Source of the DNA: Lentinula raphanica
Taxonomy: Eukaryota > Basidiomycota > Agaricomycetes > Agaricales > Omphalotaceae
Direction: 5' to 3'
DNA: 64,000 nt
NCBI GenBank assembly: GCA_027919835.1
Contig: JANVFP010000009.1
Span: 1,302,001 to 1,366,000, forward strand
The notes beneath the pieces were generated by a model. It saw only the letters and a list, made by a program, of their open reading frames with translations, searched no databases and was not told the origin of the DNA. Of the stretch, positions 37,344-48,395 are shown in pieces; positions within the stretch are counted from its first letter, which is position 1; each line of letters starts with the position of its first letter. Position numbers and translations under genes: made by a program.

Positions 37344-39322
37344 CTAAGGCGCGGAATGTGGAGGAAGCGAAGGATCTAGGCGTGCTAGCTGTTCTCTATC
37401 ACCTTGTGGATCACCCCTGGGTGGCATCATAAGGGGACGAGTGTAGGGTGTGTAGGAAGGAACGACAACCACTTCCTCGCGAGGATTGCTGTCGTCGTCG
37501 ACGTTCAGGGGCTGTTTCATACGGAAAGCCTTCCAGGCGTTGTCGATAATGGCCTGACTTGCCAACCCACGTCGAGCGTAAAACCTAGCTTTGATGGAAC
37601 AGTCGAAAAGCTGATTCTGATGGAAGTTAACCAAGGCATTGAACTGTGCCTCGGTATAGTTGCTGTACTCAGCGGCGTGGCTATGAGTGATATCTTGAAG
37701 GAGACGGACGAGGTCCCAGTTTTCGGAATCTCCTGGGTCGCCTGTGAAGATGATTAGCTCGGATACCACGTCCTAGAGACAGTTCAAACGCAAGACAACA
37801 TGCTAAAGCAATAGATCTAGTGATCCTTGCTGCTCTGTGATAAATAATAGAGCGAAAAGAAGAGAAGATCTGTTGGAAATGACTCGAGGTACTTACAAGT
37901 ATCGGCCAGATCTAGGTAGACCTTGGTCCTCTTGGTCCGTTCCTCTCCGGTCGCCAGGGGCTGAACGATAGTCTCAGGTCCAGCAGTGGTTGAGTAAGGC
38001 TCAGGGTTCACTGAAGTCTCAGCGGATCCTGCTGCCCCCACGTCTTGGTCCTGTCGCTTTCGTTTTCCCTTGCCCTTGGAAGCCTTCGTAGTCTCTTCCT
38101 CAGCATTCGTCCCTTGGCCTTAGCCTTGGGTTTGGGTTCCTCTTCCATCTAAAGAATCGTCAGATCTATTCGTTTGAGTAGATCTAAAGGTACTTACGAT
38201 GATATCCGGGTCAGCCATTGGCTCAGGAGTCTCCTCGACGACCTTAGACTTCTTTTTGGACTTGGACTTAGACTTAGCCTTGGGAGACGCCTCTTCTTCA
38301 CCTGCAACGTCCTCCATCTGAAGATCTTCATCAGAAACCGTTAGATCTATCAAGTGGAACGACGTACAGGGCTATCTTGGTCAGCTACTTTGACGGGAGT
38401 GCCCTTTCGATACAACTTAGCACGACGTTCGGCTCGATAAGCAAGAATGGCGTAGGCTGCAATGCCATCACAGCCTGGACTTGCCTGTTGACGACGAAGG
38501 AAGGCAGTAGTTCCCTTGGGACGGGCCTTACGTGCAGCAGCCTCGTCTTCAGCTTCGGCGGCGGCGAGATCTGCTTCCTAACTCGATGGATCAATACTTC
38601 GGATCGACCCGACGAACAGATCTACTCACGATTTCTTCCATGAACTTCTGTTCAGCGTCAATGGGCTCGACTGAAGCACGTTCCACGGTCTTTTCTCTGG
38701 CCTTGGACGATTCCTTGCCTTTGGTCTTTGAAAATTGATCAGATCTATCGAAGGGACGAAGTTTTTCGAAGCAATACTTACTCCTGGAGTCGAGTTTTTG
38801 ACTTCCTTTGCAGCGGCTTCGGCCTTCTGCATTTTGGCTCGTGTGGCGGAACGACGGATCTTGACGAGCTCGTCGAGGAACAGTTCCATCCGGGAGTCTT
38901 GTCCACCCTCATTCTTGACGTTGGGGTAGAGTCTGCCGGCCTCCTCTGCGATCTCAGAGAAGGCCATGATGCCGATCAAGGCTTCACTCAAGGCCTCGTA
39001 CTGTTGCATGTACGATGTGTTGAGACTGGCAGCCTCCTTCGACACCTTAAGGGACTGGAAAAGTCGTCAGAAGACTGATAATGAACAGATCTAGTCATGA
39101 AATACATACAATGTGTTCATAGGCAGACTTTACATCAGCCATTATCGCTTTTCTCGTCGAAGTCTGAAGTTTGATGGATCCTTGTTGATTGATAGCAGCA
39201 CTGAAGCCTAGGGTACGATCTTGACATAGTACTTTGGCCCAGTGTGCTGCATCGTCAGCCCAGTCCTCAAGCTCGGACTCCAAACGAAGGGGAATGTTGG
39301 AAAATTCGTGGTTGGGCGCCAT
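37344..39322 (-). CDS. Antisense accessory gene AS2 in the retrotransposon
   Basis: No known family recognised. Exons as read: 39322-39110, 39054-38782, 38725-38630, 38577-38368, 38317-38198, 38148-37897 and 37772-37344. They are separated by introns of 49-56 nt plus one of 124 nt, all GT-AG. The first five joins keep frame. The N-terminal half is helical (MAPNHEFSNIPLRLESELED), and a Lys/Glu-rich, likely coiled-coil and nuclear middle follows (KSKSKSKKKSK). The last exon contains DVVSELIIFTGDPGDSENWD and looks globular. Exon 6 needs one extra base near 38112 (GGG run) to stay open, and its join to exon 7 is not resolved in frame. All six introns contain AGATCT. Either a broken or a mis-called gene. 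Confidence 0.6.
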
Positions 39323-40137
39323 ATTTTTGTTTGGGAGTTGGATCTACTCGGATCAGTGCTGTTTTATACGAAAAACTTTCCTTGACTGAGTCAGCAGGGA
39401 CTGCTGAGCTTTTAGTTTGGGGGAGGGGACACTGTGTTTCGAAAATTTTCAAAATTTAAAATTTTACGAAGTCAGTGATCTAAGTGAAACAAGCATGTGG
39501 GTAACATGTATAGCACTAGATCTGAGGCCGACGTAGCTCACATTAGTTGCCCAAAGGATTAAGAGACCTTAGGGCAGTGACCACCAACATTTTTATAAGC
39601 GAAAGGCACGAAAGAACGAATAGATCTATTCGTGTTTTCCGCATATATTCACAGATCCAGGGAACCTGTAACAAGGGATACTCTGGATCTGTTCATTTCT
39701 CTTACAAAGAGGCTCAATAGGGTCAACGGAATTGTATTTCAAAGATTTCTATTAGAGCTTACTTTATTTTACACTACTGAGGACAGATCTATTCATGATC
39801 GTTAACTTAGTGGACTTATGAAGGATTTCACACGAGGTTCAAGATCAAATTGGCACTAAGGCCATGCATTGGAGCAGACTACTAGGGTACTACCTAAGTG
39901 TCTGTAAGAATGTACCAAGAAATATTGAAAAGACCTCAAAGGAATACTACATAGGCTACGAGTAAAGAGTTGATGAGATTTAGTCCGTATGTAGTAAAAC
40001 TAGGGGTCTGTAGACGAGTCGGTGCGATTGAGATATGTACAGATCATTTTGTGCTGGTCCAAGAAGCCGCATCTCCAAACAGATCCTACCGGAGAAGGAT
40101 CACCCCGCAACCCATGAGCGTCGAAACCAAGTATGAT
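39323..40137. other. AS2 upstream region between the antisense genes
   Basis: No gene. It is the likely promoter of AS2 and the 3' flank of AS1. It holds a polypurine-tract copy and at least three AGATCT hexamers (near 39515, 39618 and 39784), two of them within AGATCTATTC. Confidence 0.5.
39411..39425 (+). other. Polypurine-tract-like motif 2
   Basis: TTTAGTTTGGGGGAG, identical to the copies at 37154 and 43272, about 90 bp upstream of the AS2 start. It separates the AS2 module from the AS1 module. Confidence 0.7.
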
Positions 40138-42812
40138 TCAAGGTTTCGCAGGATCAGGAGCGACGGAGGGGGCCTTCTTGTCATCCTTCGACTTCTTCTC
40201 CTCCTTCGACTTGTCGTCCTCGATGGGTCCGCTCTGAGCCGTCATGTGCGAGTACTCACGAACGACAGGGGGAAGGGAAGGCTCTTTGGCTGCGATTTCG
40301 TTTTCGTACAGCATGTCAGTGGAAGGGGGTGCCGGAACTTCAACTTCATGAGCCCGTATGAAGGCCTGGAACTTGGCAATACTTTCGGAATCCTTGAGGT
40401 ACGCGGACAGGTTGCACGACGAGTTCCAGCCAAAGAAGGTCGCAAACCAACAGGCGGTATCATAGTCGAGTTCCTGATTAGGATGCTCCTCGGCCCAGGC
40501 AGATAAGACAACGTTAGCGTCGAGACCAGCACGCTTCAGTTTGTTGGCCTGGCGAGCCAGGATAGTCAGGGAGTTTTGGAGCAGGCTCTCCGTGTTTTCC
40601 ATGACTCGGAAGTGGTTGTCCAAGGCTTCCTGGAACTGCTCCACGGCGTCGGAATACCCTGAAAGAAGAAAGCATCGTTAGCAAAAACGCGAAGTGGTAC
40701 AGATCTGTAGATACTGACCACCAGGAAGAGTGCGGACGGCTTCAGGGATGATGTCCAGAAGATCGGATTGAAGCTCCATGTGCAACGCACTGGAACAGGT
40801 GCGATGAGACTGTTCACACCCAAAGCAGGGACCTCCGAGTTGAGCCCCGGAACGACAGTTGAGCCCCCGGATGAGGCAGGATACGCAATCTGTGGTAGGC
40901 GCAACGTCGGGATCGACGGGATGAGACGACGGAGCCAGACCCCGTGAAGTCAAATGTGCAAAACGGGCGAGGTTGGAAAGTGAAAAGGAAACGTTCCCTG
41001 TGGTCAGGAAACTCCCTATTGCTTCCAACTCCGGGGAAACCGACCATTTCGGCTCACGAAGGATCTGCATGTCGTTGCGGCGTTTGGGAGTGCTGTGGGA
41101 GGCTCGTTTATATAAGACAGAAAATGCGAGTTTTGGCTTGTAGTCGGGATTGGCTAGGTAGGACACAAGGTGCTCGACATCGGTATCATTATCAGCCAAC
41201 ATTCCTGCGGCCTCAGCTCCAGAAGGCTCTGGTGGAGCCACCTCTTCGTATTCTAGCTCGTCCTCTTCTACCGTAGGAGGAGGAGTTACTGCACGAGTCT
41301 TGGCTTCGGTCTTCCTGGTTCTCTGTTTCTTGGCAGCAGGCGCAGAGGGAGGCTGGAGAAATGGCTCAGGCACCACAAAACCAGGAGACGAAGCAGTAAA
41401 CCTACCTCGGGCTGGTCATTGTCAGGACGTTCTCTCTTAACCTTGATCACGACGGCGGGTTTGGGAGAAGCGCGGGACTTGCCCTTGCCTTTACCTACCG
41501 GTGGACCAATCTTAGCAGGGGAAGATCGAGTGATCCGAGAGCGATGGGTAGCCAAGTCCTTTCCTGTGAAGAGGAAGTCAGTACGACTAAAGAGCGGCTT
41601 GGACATACTTACCAGTTCTGGTCCGGACACTGGAGACCTTGAAAACGTCGCCATCCTCCGCTTCTTCGGAAGAGGCCTCGGTCTCCCCCAGGTCAACCTC
41701 GTCGCCGTGAAAGGAAGACCCTACGGGCGATCCAAGCGGAGATGCTAAACCCCCGTCACTAAGGATGGGAGAGGCAACTCCTTGGTGACTAGTGGAAGCC
41801 TGAGGCGGAGATGGGCGTGGACCCGAAGACACGTAGCCGGGCTCTGGCAACAGGATCTGATTGGTGTAGGGATCTCGAATGGCTTGTTGGGATGTCCCGG
41901 TGCTAGCCACCTGAACAATGAGGTGCCCTTCATTGGACAAATAGTCGAATGGGATGGGAATAGCAAGGGACGCTACGGTTAACCCTCCGGGTTTGAAGGA
42001 CCTCTGGAGGCGGAAGTTGATGCATTAGAGACGAAAGGGAATCAGGGACGAAAAAGCAACGTACCTTGATTTCTGCTCGAAGAGATGCACTGACTCCGAG
42101 GCCGGCGTTCTTCTTCTCATCGTAAACATACTTGCTGAACTCGGCGGCATTCAAGTACCGATCGCAGTAGTCGCTGAATAAACACATAAAGCGAACGGCG
42201 AATAGTGGGCATGAGCGCGACCGATGCCAGAACCGACGATAATGTTTCTATACAATGTCAGTCGAGTATGGAAGGCAAGGGAGCAGGCACGCTTACCAAG
42301 GCATTCTGGATAGAAGGATTCTTGAGCATCTCCAACAGGCGACTCTGGGTCTTTGTGCGAGACTTGTTGGCAGACATGATATCAGCCACGGCCTCCTGCA
42401 CGATCCTAAGTCCCCGGTAGAGAAAAGACGCGTCAACCCGACACAATGGGCCGCTGGCAAAAGGCTTGTAGGTTTGGACCAGTTGACTGGGGTAGAAGCT
42501 GCTAGCCACCATGCCGTTGTAGTCAGAGGGAATGTGCAAAGGGAAGTCGACGTCGTCAAGATTCGTATACGCTGGCAACTCGAACGCCGAACCCAAGGAG
42601 TTACGAGTCTTAGGCCAAAGGCGTTGAAGGGCTTCAGCTTCCTCAACGGAGGAGGGCAAGAAAAGGATGGGTTTCTTCATCGACAATAAGCTATCCCGCG
42701 CGCGTACCGCGTCATGGAACGTGAAGTCGGATACCGGTGAAGAAAACAGTAAACGCTGTGAAGATCTATATTGGGTTTTCCCGGTGGATGCGTCCTTGCC
42801 TTTGCTCGACAT
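40138..42812 (-). CDS. Antisense accessory gene AS1, Zn2Cys6-like motif
   Basis: Six exons (42812-42297, 42247-42065, 42003-41613, 41563-41406, 41352-40719, 40658-40138) join in frame across five GT-AG introns of 49-61 nt. They give exactly 800 codons plus stop. The N-terminus is MSSKGKDASTGKTQYRSS. The middle is Pro/Ser-rich and basic (KIGPPVGKGKGKSRA), then acidic. Residues about 572-602 hold C-x2-C-x6-C-x9-C-x2-C-x6-C (DCVSCLIRGLNC, then GPCFGCEQSHRTC). This spacing fits fungal Zn2Cys6 binuclear clusters, although there they usually lie near the N-terminus with more basic residues. The C-terminal part is helical with a Lys/Asp tail. Unlike gag-pol it has no frame break. A DNA-binding or regulatory role is inference; another possibility is a captured host gene. 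Confidence 0.75.
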
Positions 42813-43286
42813 TGTGTTGTAGATTGGAGACAGTGGGCACACGCAAAAGCGGGGAAGTGAAAGTAAGAAAGGAAGCGGACTTAGAGAAAATTTTCGAAGT
42901 CCGGCAGCCTTTTATCCACGGTTCTTAAGAACTTCCCAGGACGTAATAAGCCACTGGGAAAATTCTAAGAATAGTAGGATAGAGCAATACTTACAAAGGT
43001 CAAAGGAATGAACTTTGTGAAGTTGCAGGAATTGTGAATTGATCTCTTGATAATCACACTCGGAAATTAGGCGCTTCTATCGAGTTAGCCGCGGGTTTAA
43101 TTATCATCAGTTGATCTCGAGGCAACCGAACAGATCTATAGCGTTAATGAGTGGGAATACCATTGGGATATCGAGGAGATCAATCCAAAAGCTCGGATCA
43201 GTTGCAGTACCACACTCCCAAGGGAGGTACGAGCCTGTCTACCCAACCAGATGACCGGGGACGGTCAGATCTTTAGTTTGGGGGAG
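42813..43286. other. AS1 upstream region and polypurine tract
   Basis: Likely promoter of AS1 (minus). It ends with the polypurine tract TTTAGTTTGGGGGAG at 43272-43286, directly before the 3' LTR. AGATCT occurs near 43132 and 43266. Confidence 0.6.
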
Positions 43287-44977
43287 ATAATACGCCCATT
43301 TTGCGTGCAGGCATGCAATGGCCTAATTTTAACGATTAGAGCCTTGTAGAGTACTAAAGGACTGTAGTGAGCCCGAGCTGACAGTCAAACTTGTATCATG
43401 TTAATGCCAGGACGTCAGATCCAGACAGGAAAACACATCCTGACGAATAATAAGAGTTCACACTCGAGTCCCTTGGTCGGGGAGTCCTTCAAGACAAAGC
43501 CACCTCTGATATGAGCTATCAAGGGATTATCAACTTAGTTTTCAACGCCTAACGGCCAACTGAGTATGGTACTGCACCGAGACGAGCTTAGAACCAATAG
43601 ATCTATTCGTATTACCAGTGGGGATGGATTATTCAAGGCCCAGACTCAACAGATCTATTCACTTAGATCGAGTTTCGGGATGGATCAGGTCGCAGGAATG
43701 TGACTAAACGGAGAAACAACCAAAGTGTATCATCCCAGTTACATGTGGACGTTTCCTAAATGGGAAATAGACGCCTGAGATGTACAGCTTTGACCAGGAG
43801 TGTTGCAAGGGTAGATCTTTCGACTTCACCATTGTTAAACCTCTGGATCTATTCGATATATGCATATCGTTGGAAAGCTAGAAGCCAAACGAACCTATTG
43901 GGACAGGTTTCCCCCCTTTATATGTACTCCCATTCAGTTGGAGAGGCATACAACCGTTCACATAGCGGAATCAAATGAGGAAACGTTTGAGTTACCTGTG
44001 CAGGAGCTTATCCGTGCCCTTTAACCACCAGCATGTGGATGGACGCACAGACCAGGTCCGGATTCGAAGGTCAGGCAACTAGATCTCGACGAAGGACCAC
44101 CAGAAATGGACATTTTACTTGTTTTTATCCTTTTTACTCTCTGTTTCTCTGGTGTTTGTATCGTTTCTCGTCCTATCTTTCCTTATTTGTATCAGATCTC
44201 GGACTCCGTTCTCTCAAATCTATAGATCTATTCCATAAAATAGTAAATTGGCTACAGATCTCTTCGTAGAAGTACTTAAGGACGTAGCCTACAAAAATAT
44301 ATTCAGGTTTTGTGCCCAGTTTCTCTGACTAGCTAACCTTTGCTCTCATACGTGAGGAGTAAAGGCTTTGTAAGCCGGGCGGTCTTCGAAAGTGGTTGTG
44401 AAATTCTCATCTCGTTAGGCCCGATATCTTGTCAGTTGATAAAGTCTCAGCTAGATTTGAATCGAAGGTAGACTCCTATCGTGGAGATACAGAGGGCTTG
44501 GTTCTCGGTTGTTCCAAGTGAGCGTTCAGAGTTTCGGTGGCTCTGTTCAAGCAGACGTGTGGTGATCGGTGATCCATACGAGCTGTGAAGGTTTCTGTGA
44601 TCGGTGATCAGTAGATCTTCAACCTGGTTCTGATAGTATTTGTGTGTCATAAAGTCTGATCTATACGAGTTCTTTCGTTCCTTGTAAACCCTTTGAGTGG
44701 ATCACTCACCCCCTTCGAGTCCAGATCAAAAGATCTGTACTTCCGTGTCACTTCGCTCTGTTGACCTGTATTGCGGATCCAGTAGATCTTTTAAGACTAC
44801 CAGTTCGTTCTAAGGTATAAGATCGTGCGGAATCTCTGACAACGCCCCACACCTCGCTTAAATACATTTGACAAACGACATAAGAAGTATATTGGTGATC
44901 AGTGTTCAGTGATAAAGTCACTAGGTCATTAGATCTATCCAACGAAGCATTAAATTGCACCCTTCATATCCTCGTTA
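43287..44977 (+). repeat. 3' LTR
   Basis: Nearly identical to the 5' LTR: starts ATAATACGCCC right after the polypurine tract and ends CTCGTTA. By my reading it differs by one substitution and two missing bases over 1.69 kb. Confidence 0.92.
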
Positions 44978-45312
44978 TCGAGCTCACAAGCAATGTATAC
45001 AATACGGTACTACGTCCAGAGGTATGTAAACCGATCTGTATCTGGATGACAAGAAGTTCAGTTCGAAGGTTTGATTCAGGCCACAAATGGGCGTGCTTGC
45101 AGGAAGTTCCATGTCAAGTGTCTTCCGAGTCATTGCATGGGACACTCAAAGGCACAAATCTCCTCAGTAAGTTCCAGCAGACAAGGACTCAAAGCAAGAC
45201 TAGGTCTTTTGTAGAGGTCATGAAAGAGTCAAGTTCAACCTACATACCAATTGTGTTCCCTGAACTTACACTTCGTTTCTCTAGTTGCATCACTTGTGGC
45301 ACTCATAAGTAG
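44978..45312 (+). pseudogene. F1, 3' part beyond the retrotransposon
   Basis: The exon broken at 27840 resumes as AGCTCACAAGCAATG, coding AHKQCIQYGTTSRG, matching F3's ANKHCIQYGTTSRG. It is followed by a GTATGT donor at 45022. The next exon starts at 45080 with GHKWACLQEV, the same block as GHKWVC in F3 and F4. The final exon end is unclear; a Cys-rich SCITCGTHK lies at 45284-45312. Confidence 0.75.
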
Positions 45313-46312
45313 GTATATTAATGATCTAACTCCTCAACATTGCATCTTGTAAGGAGGTGAAGGAGTGAAGGGGACGTCAACAGGATTGTGGAGAGTATAC
45401 ATACTGCGCGAAGGTCGATGTATGACCTCTGAATCCGATCTTTTTGTACAGTAACGGCGATTTGGAGTTCAAGTTTACTAGGGATCATATGAGCACCCGA
45501 ACCACTCAACGGTGGATGTGAGCCTATGTGATCTCAACCAAGTTGAAGTTTTGGAAGGGGATCCATCGATACATATGTGACTGACTGACCCGAAGGAATT
45601 AGATTTAAGATACACTGGATTTTCTGACACAACTCGCGGACCGTAACCTCGTTTATGTAGATGATAAGAGAGAAACCGTTTAGAATTACTAGTTGTAGAG
45701 AAAGAACAGCATCGAGGATCGAGGAAGGTGATAGTCACGGATGGATGTCTGAAGTCTGAAATCAAGCCTGGAACGTCATAAAAATGAACAAAAGTGCGGC
45801 TTGTGCTTGAATTCGGACGACAGACATCATTTTCACAGACGGATCTCTATGCTCTAGTAGACAGTCACTACATGGGGTCTTCAAGTTCAGAAACTTCGGC
45901 GAGTAGTGGAACTGTCTTGTACTATGTTGTTTGGTTTGATTTTTGGCAGTGAATTCTCCGAAGGACACGATCGTCGTCCATTTCAGCATCGATTTTCTGC
46001 CATGGTTCGAATGTATCTATTTGTTGCTCTGTATGATTGTTGCCAGAAGGCTGAATGTTGGTCCGTTGATAAATAGATCCAACAGATGATAGATCAACCT
46101 TGCTTCACTGGTCAAAGAACATCATCAACAAGAACCTATGGGTCATGTAGAACTACGACTGCCGGGTACATGCAGTGCTCGTCGTGTTGAACATTACTCA
46201 TCAAACCAATGACCAAATTATTTCTAGTACTACATATCAGTGTTTGAACTTTGACTGTCAAAATCTTCGATCAATTGAATCTCTCCACAATCTAAAGAAA
46301 AGAAGTGCCAGT
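45313..46312. other. Intergenic, F1 to F2
   Basis: No gene recognised. About 100 bp (45750-45855) recur at 56720-56835. The F1 and F2 genes converge on this region. Confidence 0.4.
45750..45855 (+). repeat. Copy of the flank beyond F5
   Basis: AAAATGAACAAAAGTGCGG and CGGACGACAGACATCAT match AAAATGAACAAAAAGGGCGG and CGGACGACGGACATCAT at 56752-56818, in the same orientation. The next upstream words (CAAGCCTGGAACG versus CAAGCCCGGAACG) also match. Confidence 0.6.
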
Positions 46313-48395
46313 TCAGCGTTGGAACAAGGTCAATAGTATGCAAAGTAAACAAACATCAAGTATATTGGTTCTCCTTGAGGAGCTCTTATTCCCCCCCTTG
46401 GACGGAGTCTCTGAGAAACTTGTTGTCTTAGTCGAATCAGGTTCAGCAAGCTTCGACTGTGTGATGGAATTGGATACTTGATGTTCTTCATGTACCCGCT
46501 GTGTACCAACTTGCACTGATAAGCTAGACACCCTGATAGATGATTGGTTTGGAAACACCCTTGGATCTTGAATAGTAGATAAGCATGCATAACGGTGGCC
46601 TATAATATAACTGTTTCCGAATGGTGATTCAATAGTCTGAATGTTTTAACGCACCTTTAGATGTGGTACCATATTCGATATGGCTAGCTCGCACTCGACA
46701 AAGCAGCTCTTGATCATCTGGCATCACCTTGTCATCCTACATATTTAGGCCATACCATGTCACTATAGTAGGTAACTAGGTTGAATAACCCAGATTCACT
46801 CACATCTCGAAGACATTCTAGCCAAACATTGTCATGACTGATAGCAATGTCTATTTGTGATTCTGTGTTACTGGTGTTGGGAGTGTCCAGACTACTCAAA
46901 AGCCAGTCATTAACAGCGTTCAATGGATGATAGATCTATGTAGACAACTGCAAGTCAGGTTCATGCCAATCGCATGAAAAAACCATTAGGACAAACCTGA
47001 GTATCAGGCGTGTGATCCAGCCCCAATATGTCATCATCAAGTTGGTCCTGACTGTCCTGTTGATTCGGATGCGTTGAAGAGTGTTGTGAAGAGTATCGTG
47101 AATCGGAGCGAGCCTGTCGAGCCCGGGACCCTGGCCAGATCCGTCGAGTCTTGTTCATTGGCGAATCGGAGAACGAGTGGTCAGGCTGAAAGTTCTCGTC
47201 TTGAATATTAATATGTTTGGGGGCTGGTTTACGGAAATACCGTTTTCGCATACTAATCCTCCACCCACGCAAGAAGACAGAACCAGATTGCTGTCTGTAA
47301 GTATCATCAGCACCATTTGCTGCTACAGCAGAGTCGCATGTACGGAAGTCATATTCTGGAAAGCCTGTGGAGTTTTCTCCAGAATATTTGGGCACAAACT
47401 CTAGAGCAACATCCTGAGGATTCGCATTCCTAAATGCGGCCATTCCCCAAGCTCTTGCTTTATGGACGCCAGTGATGACGTATAATCTGTTTTCAGTTAT
47501 ACGACCCAATGCCTCGCTGGCATGTGTAAACCACGAGGCAGCATGGTCGAGGGCATAGTCTAATAGCGGCTTTGAGTGAAGATAATCCAACCTCCTCGCC
47601 CCTTCCGGTAGGATCAGAAGAGCACCCTCGGATGTCGTTGATGAATAAGCCCGCCCTCCACCAAACTTATCTCGTAGGTCGAACTCGAACCTCCGAGTGT
47701 GAAATCAGATGGTATTGCGAGTGAGACTGTATTCACGAAACTCACTGATTCATGGGACCGTGGTGGATGTTTTCAATCTGTATTTTGTGCCGGCGAATCT
47801 GCGTAGCATCACTAAGAAAATGGGAACCTATTGGAAATTCATGTTGATTAATATCGCGGTCAGCGATATAGTTGGAAATGGGTATGAAATCCACAGGGAC
47901 CCTTCCCCGATTCAGTTCATGATCTGCTTCATGACAGACGTTGAAAAGATAGTCGAATCCTCCAAGCCGAGTCAATAGTCCAACATCCCCGAGATGTACT
48001 CCAACCTTTTTGTAAACTTCTGGCAGATGTTCGTTATAAGTTTTCGGTTCCCATAAAGGGTATCCTTGCCTGCAAGGAAGAAGCAGTTGGGCGTAAACAT
48101 CACTTTCCACAAAAGGAGTTGATCCCGCAGCTCGATCGGGCATCCGATCCACATTCGAGGTCGAAGGAGCGATAGGTGGATGGGGATAGGTAGATGTTTC
48201 AATAGAAGGGTAGACATTGAAAGTAGGGCCACGACCGCCTTCTATAGTGAACCCATGCGCAGAATGGAAAAGTCTGAAACAACATTCCCTGTGAGTTGTC
48301 TGATACTGGTACATACTATGGGATGGCAACGAGGCATACTGGGGAGAACTAGCACCAATTGGTGTAGTATCTGAAGGTCTTGTGGTAGCTGGCAT
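46313..48395 (-). CDS. F2, paralogous family member, complete
   Basis: Reading frame rebuilt over about seven exons. Exon 1 (MPATTRPSDTTPIGASSPQ) ends at a GTATGC donor. Exon 2 has FTIEGGRGPTFNVYPS, QGYPLWEPK, HLGDVG and FDYLFNVCHEADHELN. Exon 3 has GGGRAYSSTTSEGALLILPEG and ASWFTHASEALG, and carries an extra acidic Asn/Gln-rich stretch ending DTPDTQVC-like that the other copies lack. A later exon reads YHPLNAVNDWLL and DIAISHDNVW. The last exon (46558 downward, GHRYACLST) is much longer than in F3 and F4 and Ser/Thr-rich. Function unknown. It is tandem with F3 and inverted relative to F4. Confidence 0.6.

Larger units (their letters stand above)
27841..44977 (+). mobile_element. 17.1-kb Ty3/Gypsy LTR retrotransposon with antisense genes
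   Basis: Two LTRs of about 1.69 kb flank gag, protease, RT, RNase H and integrase on the plus strand, in Ty3/Gypsy order. A further 6.1 kb after pol holds two spliced genes on the minus strand. The LTRs differ by only three changes by my reading: one substitution and two single-base indels. This means a very recent insertion. It sits in an exon of F1, whose reading resumes after 44977. Host flanks share TCG (27838-27840 and 44978-44980), the longest possible target duplication. The polyprotein carries many same-direction frame breaks. Confidence 0.93.

Noticed and set aside
37344..42812. Accessory genes as an envelope-like gene
   Set aside because: They are on the opposite strand and lack a signal peptide, membrane segment or fusion-like features.
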